DNA from: Bacillota bacterium
GTDB taxonomy: Bacteria > Bacillota > Sulfobacillia > RBS10-35 > JAJYVM01
Assembly (NCBI GenBank): GCA_021792015.1
Contig: JAJYVM010000293.1
Location: 1 to 5,349 of the forward strand
DNA length: 5,349 bases
Direction: 5' to 3'
Shown: positions 1 through 5,349 of the stretch, in pieces
How positions within the stretch are numbered: position 1 is the first letter of the stretch
Layout: each line of letters opens with the position of its first letter
Notes under the pieces: model-generated
Databases searched by the model: none
What the model saw: the letters and a program-made list of their open reading frames with translations, nothing else
Told to the model about the DNA's origin: nothing
Position numbers and translations under genes: made by a program

Positions 1-97
1 CGAAGCGGAGGATGCCCGCCAGCACGTTGCTGACCAGGGCAATCAGCAGATCGCCGATGATCAGGCTGAGCTTCAGACGGCCGATCGCGAGGTTCAT
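1..97 (-). CDS. N-terminal fragment of an unidentified small or membrane protein
   Basis: An open frame starts at an ATG (95-97) and runs off the left edge, giving 32 complete codons. The start is supported by a good Shine-Dalgarno sequence (GGAGGTC on the minus strand, 101-107) with a 5-base spacer after GGAGG. The peptide begins MNLAIGRLKLSLIIGDLL. Two basic residues (R7, K9) are followed by a hydrophobic stretch of about 20 residues (roughly 10-31), which looks like a membrane helix with a cytoplasmic N-terminus, although D16 and N24 lie within it. An amphipathic helix of a soluble protein is also possible. It is divergent from the luciferase-like gene at 393. I do not recognise the family, and no function can be assigned from this fragment. 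Confidence 0.55.
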   Translation of the reverse strand, partial: MNLAIGRLKLSLIIGDLLIALVSNVLAGILRF

Positions 98-100
98 GCG

Positions 101-107
101 GACCTCC
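101..107 (-). promoter_or_regulatory. Ribosome binding site of the leftmost minus-strand gene
   Basis: On the minus strand this reads GGAGGTC, close to the anti-Shine-Dalgarno complement, and lies 5 bases (counted from GGAGG) before the ATG at 95-97. It is the main reason for accepting the truncated leftmost frame as a gene. Confidence 0.6.
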
Positions 108-191
108 AAATGGCTTGCGCGCCCAGCCGCGCGGACACCACGCCCGCCCTGCCCCGCGGCCGAGGCGGCGGCGCCCCCGGGCGGTGGGAAC

Positions 192-219
192 GCCAACCTG
201 ACCGCGTCAGGCCTGTGGC
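192..219. repeat. Perfect palindrome with outer arms in the divergent intergenic region
   Basis: CCTGAC (197-202) and GTCAGG (206-211) form a perfect 6-bp inverted repeat around CGC. An additional pair, GCCA (192-195) and TGGC (216-219), flanks it. The short three-base spacer and the position between two divergent genes (starts at 97 and 393) fit a dimeric repressor operator. A small RNA hairpin is the alternative. No regulator gene is visible in the window to pair with it. Confidence 0.35.
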
Positions 220-243
220 AAACGGCCATCCCTGGCGTTGAGT

Positions 244-277
244 GCTGCCGTGAATCGTCATTCCTAAATTCGGCAGC
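244..277. repeat. Inverted repeat upstream of the luciferase-like gene
   Basis: GCTGCCG (244-250) and CGGCAGC (271-277) are perfect 7-bp arms separated by 20 bases. A further AAT/ATT pairing is possible inside them with a two-base bulge. The loop is AT-richer than its surroundings. It lies about 115 bases before the start of the plus-strand gene, in the promoter region. It could be a regulator site, but a chance occurrence in GC-rich DNA cannot be excluded. Confidence 0.25.
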
Positions 278-377
278 CTTTGACCAAATCCTTCAGCTTT
301 GGCCGATTGTGCCAGGATGTATCCCGTCCGAGGATTGCGGTGCGTCAGGGCGAAAAACAGCGACAGGGCCGGTCGAT

Positions 378-383
378 GGGAGG
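378..383 (+). promoter_or_regulatory. Ribosome binding site that sets the start of the luciferase-like gene
   Basis: GGGAGG lies 9 bases before the GTG at 393-395. It is the only good purine-rich site upstream of the conserved domain, and it places the start just before the first conserved beta strand (RIGLQFP). Confidence 0.55.
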
Positions 384-392
384 GTGTCGGCT

Positions 393-1283
393 GTGCGCAT
401 CGGGCTCCAGTTCCCCCACCGGATCGTCGGTTCGGATCCGGCGGCCGTCCTCGGCTTCGCGCAGGGAGCGGAGGACTCGGGCTTTGACTACCTGTTCGCG
501 TTCGAGCACGTGGCGGGGGCACACCCCGACCGCTTCCGCGCTGTGGACACCGGCTTCCGCTCCCCGCCCTACCTGTACGACGATCCCTTCCACGAGCCGT
601 TCACCCTGTTTGCCTTCCTGGCCGGCGCCACGCGCCGGATCGAGTTCACAACCACCGTCCTCGTCCTGCCGCAGCGCCAGACGGTCCTGGTCGCCAAGCA
701 GGCAGCCGAGGTGTCGATCCTGAGCGGTGGCCGCCTGCGGCTCGGCGTCGGCGTCGGCTGGAACCACGCCGAGTACGAGGCGCTTGGCGCCGACTTCCAT
801 TCGCGCGGCCGCCGCGTCGACGAGCAGGTCACCCTGCTGCGCAGGCTCTGGACGGAGCCGCTCGTCTCATTCCACGGGCGCTGGCACAACCTGGACCGCA
901 TCGGGATCGCCCCGCTGCCCCAAGCGCCGATTCCCGTCTGGATCGGCGGCGGACTGGGGACGGCGACCCTGCGTCGCGTGGCCCGGCTGGGGGACGGCTG
1001 GATGCCGATGGGCCTCGGCGCCGCGCCGGACGAGGTCGTGGCGAGGGTGCGGACCTTCCTTGCGGAGGCCGGGCGCGCGCCTTCCTCGCTGGGAATTCAG
1101 GGTGCGATCGGCATGGCGGGCGGGCCGGCGGAATGGGTGGCGGCGGCCAGGGCGTGGGAGGGGCTCGGCGCCACCCACCTCAGCATCTCGATCGGCGACC
1201 AGGACCCGCCCGTCAGCGCCATGGAGCGCCTGAAGCGGGCGAGCGAAGTGCGGCGGGCGCTGAAGGAGGAGTTGGGCTACTGA
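393..1283 (+). CDS. Luciferase-like monooxygenase family oxidoreductase, probably F420-dependent
   Basis: This 296-residue protein covers a whole luciferase-like (bacterial luciferase superfamily) TIM barrel, the usual length for single-domain members. It starts with the first strand (RIGLQFP, residues 2-8), then a helix and the strand leading to FAFEHV (35-40). Next comes the most diagnostic stretch, residues 86-123: TTTVLVLP, the helix containing AKQAAEVSILSGGR, and LRLGVGVGW. PVWIGGG (191-197) and ARLGDGW (197-203 region) follow, as in the F420-dependent branch. Such enzymes use reduced F420 or FMN to reduce or oxidise small organic substrates in the cytoplasm; the substrate here is unknown. 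The GTG start at 393 is chosen because of GGGAGG at 378-383. The frame stays open back to an ATG at 12, but that extension has no family resemblance and overlaps the leftmost gene. F420 rather than FMN use is inferred from the family pattern. The gene stands alone between a divergent and a convergent neighbour. Confidence 0.9.
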   Translation: MRIGLQFPHRIVGSDPAAVLGFAQGAEDSGFDYLFAFEHVAGAHPDRFRAVDTGFRSPPYLYDDPFHEPFTLFAFLAGATRRIEFTTTVLVLPQRQTVLVAKQAAEVSILSGGRLRLGVGVGWNHAEYEALGADFHSRGRRVDEQVTLLRRLWTEPLVSFHGRWHNLDRIGIAPLPQAPIPVWIGGGLGTATLRRVARLGDGWMPMGLGAAPDEVVARVRTFLAEAGRAPSSLGIQGAIGMAGGPAEWVAAARAWEGLGATHLSISIGDQDPPVSAMERLKRASEVRRALKEELGY

Positions 1284-1299
1284 CGGGAACCCGGTGGTC

Positions 1300-1338
1300 G
1301 CGCGCGGGCGGTCGTGCGCCGGCGACCCCGCCGCGCGC
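1300..1338. terminator. GC-rich stem between convergent genes, possible bidirectional terminator
   Basis: Bases 1300-1311 pair with 1328-1338 as an 11-bp all-GC stem with one bulged G and a 16-base loop. It lies in the 95-base gap between the stop of the plus-strand oxidoreductase (1283) and the stop of the minus-strand CcmI-like gene (1379), where a terminator is expected. A competing 6-bp pairing (GGTCGC 1296-1301 with GCGACC 1322-1327) exists. No T-run follows on either strand, so it is not a classical intrinsic terminator. In such GC-rich sequence some pairing is expected by chance. Confidence 0.3.
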
Positions 1339-1378
1339 GGCCCCGGCCGAGCGCGCTGCGGTCAGGCGCACGCCGGCC

Positions 1379-1606
1379 TCACTGGCCGGAGCGGCGCTCC
1401 AGCACCTCGCGCTGCCGCCTGTACTCGGCCTCGTCCAGCTTCTCCATGCGGTAGTCATATTCGAGCTCAGCCAGCATGCGCAGCGCCTGCTCCTGCTCCG
1501 CGCCCTCGGCGGGCCCGGACGCACCGGCGCGGGTCGGACGCAGCAGCGGCCGCGCGATGGCCAGCATCACGAGGCCCACCAGGCAGAGCCCGATCACAAA
1601 GCTCAA
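1379..1606 (-). CDS. Short CcmI-like membrane protein, cytochrome c biogenesis
   Basis: This 75-residue protein has one N-terminal membrane helix (about residues 3-19), a short linker rich in Gly, Ala and Pro (20-36), and a charged helix (about 40-72) with the pattern LAELEYDYRMEKLDEAEY followed by RRQREVLERR. That arrangement resembles the membrane anchor and first coiled segment of CcmI, the System I protein that holds apocytochrome c near the CcmF/CcmH heme lyase. The tetratricopeptide-repeat domain of proteobacterial CcmI is absent. The start is a TTG (1604-1606) that overlaps the ccmF stop as TTGA, implying translational coupling. Its own ribosome site is weak, and an in-frame GTG three codons later (1595-1597) is the alternative. 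Membership of the CcmI family is inferred from pattern plus neighbour. A generic short coiled-coil membrane protein remains possible. Confidence 0.7.
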   Translation of the reverse strand: MSFVIGLCLVGLVMLAIARPLLRPTRAGASGPAEGAEQEQALRMLAELEYDYRMEKLDEAEYRRQREVLERRSGQ

Positions 1607-3801
1607 TCGTTGCCGCCTGGGGCCGGCCCGGTGTCCACGGTCGCGGCGGCCACCACCGTTCGCTCACGGGCCGTGCGGCTGGGCGCCGCCGGATCGGCGG
1701 CTCCTTCCCGCAGGAGATCGCCGCGTCCGGCACCTGCGGCCAGCCGCCGGCGCTCAGGCCACATGGCCCAGATCGTGCCGGCCATGAGGAAGGCCTGCCC
1801 GATCCAGATCCAGGCGACGAGCGGGTTGATGTGAATGATGAACGTCGCGTCGCCGTTGGGGTCCTGCGCGGCGAGGACGATGTACAGGTCCTCCTCGAGC
1901 GACGAGCGCAGGCCCACCTCGATGCGGGGCGTCGTCTTCGTGCTTCCGTAGAAGACGTCGGCCGGAACCACGCTTCCAACGACCCGGCCGCCCTGCAGCA
2001 GCTGCAGGGGTGCCGTGAAGACCTTGTCGATGGTGGTGCGGTAGGCGCTGGGTCCGACATACCGGAGGGTGAAGCCGCCGTACGTCGTGGTCTGCCCGGG
2101 CTTGAGCGTCACCTGCTCCTGGCGGCTGTACGCGGTCGAGCCGGCGAAGCCGATCACCATGAGCGCGATGGCGATGTGCACCAGGTAGCCGCCATAGCGG
2201 TGGCGGTTGTGGCTGAACAGGCGCAGCGCGTTACGCAGCGGCGGGTCGCCGCTGATCTGCGACCGCACGCGCAGCGCGCGGCCGGCATCGGCGAACACCG
2301 TCGCGATGGCGAAGATGGCGACGGTGGTGGCCAGCAGCGCACCGGGCTGGTGGACGCCGAGAGCCGCCGCCACCAGCAGAAAGCCGGCCGCGATCAGACC
2401 CGGATAGAGGAATGTCCGCCGCAGCGTCGTCAGCTTCGCGCGCCGCCACGCGATCAGGGGAGCCACGCCCATCAGCAGGACCAGCACGATGCCGAGCGGC
2501 GCCATGACGCTGTTGAAGAACGGGGGCCCGACCGTGATCGCCTCGCCCTCGACCGCCTGGGTGATCAGGGGAAAGATCGTCCCCCAGAGCACGGCGAAGG
2601 CGGCCCCGAGGAACAGCACGTTGTTGAAGAGGAAGGCCGCTTCCTTGGAGACCACGGACTCCAGCTCGTGCTCGTTTCTGAGCAGGTCCCAGCGGTCGAG
2701 GATCAGCCACGCCGCAAAGACGGCGACGATGCCGATGAAGGCCATGAACCACGGACCCAGGCCCGAATTGGCGAAGGTGTGCACGGAGTTGACGATGCCG
2801 CTCCGCGTCAGGAACGTGCCGAAGAGGGTCAGAAGGAACGTGAGGCTGACGAGCAGCAGGTCCCAGAACTTCAGCATGCCGCGCCGCTCGTCGATCATCG
2901 ACGAGTGGATGAAGGCCGTACCGGTCAGCCAGGGTAGAAAGGATGCGTTCTCGACGGGATCCCAGCCCCAGTAGCCGCCCCAGCCCAGTTCGCCGTACGC
3001 CCAATGGGCGCCGAGCAGGATGCCTGTGCCCAGGAAGAAGAACGCGAGCAGGGCCCAGCGACGCGTGACGCGGATCCAGGCCACGCCGCGGGCCCTCGCC
3101 AGCAGCGCGCCCATGGCGAACGCAAAGGGGACCGCAAAGCCGACGAAGCCCGTGTACAGCATGGGCGGGTGGATCGCCATGTACCCGTTCTGCAGCAGCG
3201 TATCCAGTCCCACGCCGTTGGCCGGGGCGATCGACGACGCCACGATCGGCCGGGCCGCCGTGTTCAGCAGGTACAGGAAGAATACGGTGACGCCGGCCAG
3301 GATGGCGGTCGCGTACGGGATGATGGGTGCCGCCTCGGGGTCGCGCGAGCGCGAGGCCACGAACATCCAGATGCACAGGATCAGGCACCAGAATAAGAGC
3401 GAGCCCGCGTTGCCGCCCCAGAGGGCCGTGAACTTGAACAGGAGTGGCTGCTTGAGGTCGGAGTGATGGGCCACGTACTCGATGGCGAAGTCGTTGGTCA
3501 GGAACGCGTACCAGAGGCTGCACGCGGCCGTGGCCACCAGGACCAGCACAACGCCCACGCTGCGCATGCCGGCGCGCACCAGCCGCGCGCCGGGCGGCTC
3601 CCCCGCGGTAGCGTCCGCGTGGCTGGCTGCCGCCGGCAGCGACCCTTCGCCCACGGCAGCGGCAAGACCGGCCTGCCGTGCCGCGGCAGCCGTGGCCAGA
3701 GCCTGGCGGCGAAGGCCGACGGCCAGAGCCGCGACCGCAAAGATCGCGACGGGGAGCGCCAAGGCCAGGGCCATCTGGCCGAGCATGGTGACCGCGTTCA
3801 A
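1603..3801 (-). CDS. ccmF: Cytochrome c heme lyase subunit CcmF
   Basis: CcmF is the integral membrane core of System I (Ccm). It takes heme from holo-CcmE and, with CcmH, attaches it to the CXXCH cysteines of apocytochrome c on the outer face of the membrane. This 732-residue protein has about 14-15 hydrophobic helices. The WWD signature is WGGYWGWDPVEN (274-285), followed by ASFLPWL. The four expected histidines are present: H211 (IHPPMLY), H299 (TAFIHSS), H341 (SVHTFA) and H542 (YLVHIAI). The 88- and 42-residue gaps between the first three match those I recall for E. coli CcmF (H173, H261, H303). A soluble domain lies at about 555-660 before the last helix. Compared with the 647-residue E. 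coli protein there is an Ala-rich linker of about 45 residues after helix 1 and a polar tail of about 45 residues. The start used is the TTG at 3799-3801, 12 bases after AAAGGAG. The ATG at 3811-3813 directly abuts that site, and the upstream GTG at 3871-3873 has no ribosome site. Confidence 0.95.
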   Translation of the reverse strand: MNAVTMLGQMALALALPVAIFAVAALAVGLRRQALATAAAARQAGLAAAVGEGSLPAAASHADATAGEPPGARLVRAGMRSVGVVLVLVATAACSLWYAFLTNDFAIEYVAHHSDLKQPLLFKFTALWGGNAGSLLFWCLILCIWMFVASRSRDPEAAPIIPYATAILAGVTVFFLYLLNTAARPIVASSIAPANGVGLDTLLQNGYMAIHPPMLYTGFVGFAVPFAFAMGALLARARGVAWIRVTRRWALLAFFFLGTGILLGAHWAYGELGWGGYWGWDPVENASFLPWLTGTAFIHSSMIDERRGMLKFWDLLLVSLTFLLTLFGTFLTRSGIVNSVHTFANSGLGPWFMAFIGIVAVFAAWLILDRWDLLRNEHELESVVSKEAAFLFNNVLFLGAAFAVLWGTIFPLITQAVEGEAITVGPPFFNSVMAPLGIVLVLLMGVAPLIAWRRAKLTTLRRTFLYPGLIAAGFLLVAAALGVHQPGALLATTVAIFAIATVFADAGRALRVRSQISGDPPLRNALRLFSHNRHRYGGYLVHIAIALMVIGFAGSTAYSRQEQVTLKPGQTTTYGGFTLRYVGPSAYRTTIDKVFTAPLQLLQGGRVVGSVVPADVFYGSTKTTPRIEVGLRSSLEEDLYIVLAAQDPNGDATFIIHINPLVAWIWIGQAFLMAGTIWAMWPERRRLAAGAGRGDLLREGAADPAAPSRTARERTVVAAATVDTGPAPGGND

Positions 3802-3813
3802 AAGCGCGGGCAT

Positions 3814-3820
3814 CTCCTTT
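3814..3820 (-). promoter_or_regulatory. Strong ribosome binding site of ccmF that affects start choice
   Basis: The minus strand reads AAAGGAG here. An in-frame ATG follows with no spacer (3811-3813), which is too close to be served well. The in-frame TTG at 3799-3801 has a 12-base spacer, long but workable. The site therefore argues against the GTG at 3873 and favours the TTG, with the ATG as the other option. Confidence 0.6.
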
Positions 3821-3863
3821 AAACAAACGCAATCGCGCGCCGGAGCGCGGAAGCGACGGCTGT

Positions 3864-3892
3864 AGCGTACCACCGGCGGCCGGGCCGGACAA
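3864..3892 (-). promoter_or_regulatory. Candidate sigma-70-type promoter of ccmF
   Basis: On the minus strand TTGTCC (3887-3892, 4 of 6 to TTGACA) is followed after exactly 17 bases by TACGCT (3864-3869, keeping the TA...T positions of TATAAT). Transcription would start near 3857, leaving a leader of about 55 bases containing the AAAGGAG site. This would place the GTG at 3871-3873 upstream of the transcript, consistent with rejecting it as a start. The match is modest and unverified. Confidence 0.3.
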
Positions 3893-3952
3893 CGCGCCGG
3901 ACCCCACCGCGGCCGGCGCTGGAATCAGGCGGGAAGGATGCGGCCGGTCGGT

Positions 3953-3974
3953 GGCGGGGCTCGGGAACCCCGCC
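3953..3974. repeat. Hairpin-forming inverted repeat upstream of ccmF
   Basis: GGCGGGG (3953-3959) and CCCCGCC (3968-3974) are perfect 7-bp arms around an 8-base loop. It lies in the 253-base gap between the response regulator and ccmF, 32 bases past the stronger hairpin in the direction of transcription. It may be part of a tandem terminator or lie in the promoter region of ccmF. It has no T-run. The rest of this gap holds no gene that I can support. Confidence 0.3.
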
Positions 3975-4006
3975 CAACCCGGACCCGCACCGCGTGCACG
4001 TTGTGA

Positions 4007-4031
4007 ACGGCCCCCGCGACGCGGGGGCCGT
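4007..4031 (-). terminator. Perfect 11-bp GC hairpin after the response regulator gene
   Basis: ACGGCCCCCGC (4007-4017) and GCGGGGGCCGT (4021-4031) are perfect complements around a three-base loop. The hairpin begins 23 bases after the stop codon of the minus-strand response regulator, the expected place for a terminator of the two-component operon. After the stem the minus strand continues TTCACAACG, with only a weak T content, so it may act as an L-shaped terminator without a T-run or may protect the 3' end of the transcript. Confidence 0.55.
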
Positions 4032-4054
4032 CGCAAGCACGCCACCTGCGCGCG

Positions 4055-4780
4055 CTACCCCGAAGCGTAGAGGTCCGAGCCCTCCAGATGACGCAGGGCC
4101 CAGCCCGCCGCCTCCACGCGGTTGCCCACGCCCAGCTTGCGCAGGATGCTCTTCAGATGGGCCTTGACGGTGTTCTCGCTGATGTCGAGGGCGGCCGCGA
4201 TCTCCTTGTTGGTGGCGCCGCGCGAGAGCAGGCGCAGGACCTCCTCCTCGCGGGAGGACAGGCCGGCGGTGCGGGCGGGGCCGGCCGGCGCGGTACCGAG
4301 GCCCAGGGCGGCCAGCACGCGGCCGGCCATGCTGCCTGGGACCGGCCGCTCACCGCGGCAGACATCGCGGATGGCATCGTAGAGGGACTCCGCCGGGCTC
4401 GACTTCAGCAGGTAGCCGGCGGCGCCCCGGCGCATGCTCTCCTTGAGATGGCCGTCCTCGGTGGAGACCGTGAGCATCACCACGCGCGTGTCGGGCACCT
4501 CGCGGGCGATCTCGGCCGTGGCCCAGAGCCCGTCGCCGCCCGGCATGTGGATGTCGAGCAGCGCGACGTCCGGGCGCAGGCGCACGGCCTCAGCGACCGC
4601 CTCGCCCCCCGTGGCCGCCTCCCCGACCACCTCGAAGTCGGCCTGCGCGTCCAGGAGCTCGCGGATGCCCTGCCGCACCAGGGCGTGGTCGTCAGCCAGC
4701 AGCACGCGGATGCGCCCGCCGGCGTGGGGGGCGGGGACCGGCACGCCAGGGTCGGGGCTCGGCTCGGGATGGGGCGTCAT
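4055..4780 (-). CDS. NarL/LuxR-type response regulator
   Basis: This 241-residue protein is a DNA-binding response regulator acting with the kinase encoded just upstream. The receiver domain spans about residues 24-140: acidic pair D30-D31 (LLADDHALVRQG), phosphoacceptor D76 (DVALLDIHMPG), T104 (VVMLTVS) and K126 (GYLLKSS), so all phosphorylation residues are present. After a Pro/Ala linker, the GerE/LuxR helix-turn-helix covers about 174-228 (LSSREEEVLRLLSRG, NKEIAAALDISENTVKAHL, KLGVGNRVEA). About 22 extra proline-rich residues precede the receiver. The ATG at 4778-4780 overlaps the kinase stop as ATGA. A GAGAGG site (4791-4796) lies 10 bases upstream, so coupling to the kinase is likely. 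Target genes cannot be read from the sequence. Control of ccmF is possible only by proximity. Confidence 0.95.
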   Translation of the reverse strand: MTPHPEPSPDPGVPVPAPHAGGRIRVLLADDHALVRQGIRELLDAQADFEVVGEAATGGEAVAEAVRLRPDVALLDIHMPGGDGLWATAEIAREVPDTRVVMLTVSTEDGHLKESMRRGAAGYLLKSSPAESLYDAIRDVCRGERPVPGSMAGRVLAALGLGTAPAGPARTAGLSSREEEVLRLLSRGATNKEIAAALDISENTVKAHLKSILRKLGVGNRVEAAGWALRHLEGSDLYASG

Positions 4781-5349
4781 CCAACCGCATCCTCTCGTTG
4801 AAGCGAGACAACCGGGGCCGAGACGGGCACACCGCGGATGGCCTGAGCGGGCAGGCGCAGCACAACCTCGGTGCCGTGCCCGGGCGCCGAGCGCACCTCG
4901 ACCGTGCCGCCGACCGCCTCGGCCCGCTCGCGGATTCCGGCGAGGCCGAAGTGGCCCACGCCGGGAACCTGCTGGGGATCGAAGCCGCGCCCGTCGTCGC
5001 GGACGGTGAAGGTCAGCCCGCCCGAGTCCTCCGCGACGCGCACGTGCACGCCGTGGGCGCCCGAGTGCTGGCGCACGTTGGACAGGGACTCCTGCAGGAT
5101 CCGGACGACCTGGATCTCCGCCTCGTCCGCCAGCTGGATCTCGCCGTCGGGGGCGACCAACTCCGTCTCGATGTCGTTCAGCCGGCTCCAGGTGTGGAGG
5201 TACTCGGCCAGGTGGGCGAGGAAGTCCTCGCCGTGGCGCCCGGATGCCGCGCGCAGGTCGACGATGGCCTGCCGCACGTCGCCGAGGGCCTCGACGGCGG
5301 CGCGGCGGATGTCCTCCAGGCCGGACAGGACGGGCGGCCAGCGGCCACC
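4777..5349 (-). CDS. NarX/DesK-type sensor histidine kinase, C-terminal part
   Basis: The gene is cut by the right edge; 190 codons of its C-terminal end remain. The frame is open to the edge, and the GTG at 5275-5277 is internal, not a start. The first residues (VLSGLEDIRRAAVEALGD, then VRQAIVDLR) match the second helix of the HisKA_3 dimerisation domain, so the phosphorylated histidine must lie just beyond the window. The ATPase domain follows: N box with E87 and N91 of the visible part (LQESLSNVRQHS), G1 box DDGRGFD (118-124), G2 region GHFGLAGIRERAEAVGG (132-148) and GTEVVLRLP near 159-167. About 22 residues without recognised function end the protein. It phosphorylates the response regulator encoded downstream. 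The signal-sensing part is outside the window, so the stimulus is unknown. Confidence 0.93.
   Translation of the reverse strand, partial: GGRWPPVLSGLEDIRRAAVEALGDVRQAIVDLRAASGRHGEDFLAHLAEYLHTWSRLNDIETELVAPDGEIQLADEAEIQVVRILQESLSNVRQHSGAHGVHVRVAEDSGGLTFTVRDDGRGFDPQQVPGVGHFGLAGIRERAEAVGGTVEVRSAPGHGTEVVLRLPAQAIRGVPVSAPVVSLQREDAVG

Noticed and set aside
280..310. Possible promoter TTGACC (280-285) with GATTGT (305-310) before the luciferase-like gene
   Set aside because: The -35 match is good, but the -10 matches only 3 of 6 and the spacing is 19 bases. The support is too weak to annotate.
12..392. N-terminal extension of the luciferase-like protein to an ATG at 12
   Set aside because: The extra 127 codons are Pro/Arg/Ala-rich without family resemblance, overlap the divergent gene, and the GTG at 393 has a good ribosome site and matches the family start.
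1294..2937. A 547-codon open frame on the plus strand, antisense to ccmF
   Set aside because: It is a GC-bias shadow: its peptide is low-complexity, rich in Arg, Gly, Glu and His, with no domain, while the opposite strand encodes an unmistakable CcmF.
3950..3979. Minus-strand TTCCCGA loop on a GC stem resembling a tRNA T-arm
   Set aside because: The loop does not fit the TTCRANY pattern, and no acceptor, D-arm or anticodon arm can be found around it.
2231..4045. A 604-codon minus-strand frame overlapping ccmF
   Set aside because: It is another frame of the same DNA with Arg/Gly/Pro-rich low-complexity product and no start signal. CcmF has conserved motifs across the same bases.
4088..4801. 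A 237-codon plus-strand frame antisense to the response regulator
   Set aside because: It is a shadow frame with no recognisable domain. The minus strand encodes a complete receiver and LuxR-type DNA-binding domain.
4777..5277. Treating the GTG at 5275-5277 as the start of a complete 166-residue kinase
   Set aside because: The frame stays open to the right edge and the upstream codons continue the HisKA_3 helix, so the gene is cut by the window and not short.

Overview
This is a high-GC window (all genes strongly prefer G or C at third codon positions) from a bacterium that I cannot place precisely. A luciferase-like oxidoreductase of the F420-associated type, a System I (Ccm) cytochrome c maturation protein and a NarL-type two-component pair would fit a high-GC lineage such as Chloroflexota, Actinomycetota-like or high-GC Bacillota-like environmental bacteria. 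That placement is inference only. No mobile element, CRISPR array, rRNA or tRNA was recognised.

Layout, left to right. Bases 1-97 hold the first 32 codons of an unidentified hydrophobic protein on the minus strand, with a good ribosome binding site, running off the left edge. Bases 98-392 are a divergent intergenic region with two inverted repeats that could be operators. Bases 393-1283 (plus) encode a complete luciferase-like monooxygenase family protein. It converges on a minus-strand block across a short gap (1284-1378) that contains a GC-rich stem. The block, read from right to left, is: the C-terminal part of a sensor histidine kinase (4777-5349, cut by the right edge), its NarL/LuxR-type response regulator (4055-4780, ATGA overlap with the kinase), a 253-base gap with two hairpins and a candidate promoter, then ccmF (1603-3801) and a 75-codon CcmI-like membrane protein (1379-1606, TTGA overlap with ccmF).

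How the genes may work together. CcmF is the heme lyase core of System I cytochrome c maturation. All four histidines expected for heme handling and the WWD-type tryptophan-rich motif are present, so it should be functional. The small downstream protein resembles only the membrane-anchored N-terminal part of CcmI and is translationally coupled to ccmF, so a role in the same lyase complex is likely. The kinase and regulator form one transcription unit. A perfect 11-bp GC hairpin just after the regulator suggests that unit ends before ccmF, so a regulatory link between the two-component system and cytochrome maturation is possible but not shown.

Overall this looks like an ordinary chromosomal region. 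The points most worth a second look are the reduced CcmI, the unusual N-terminus and start of CcmF, and the palindromes in the divergent intergenic region. I found no convincing evidence of a new biological system.
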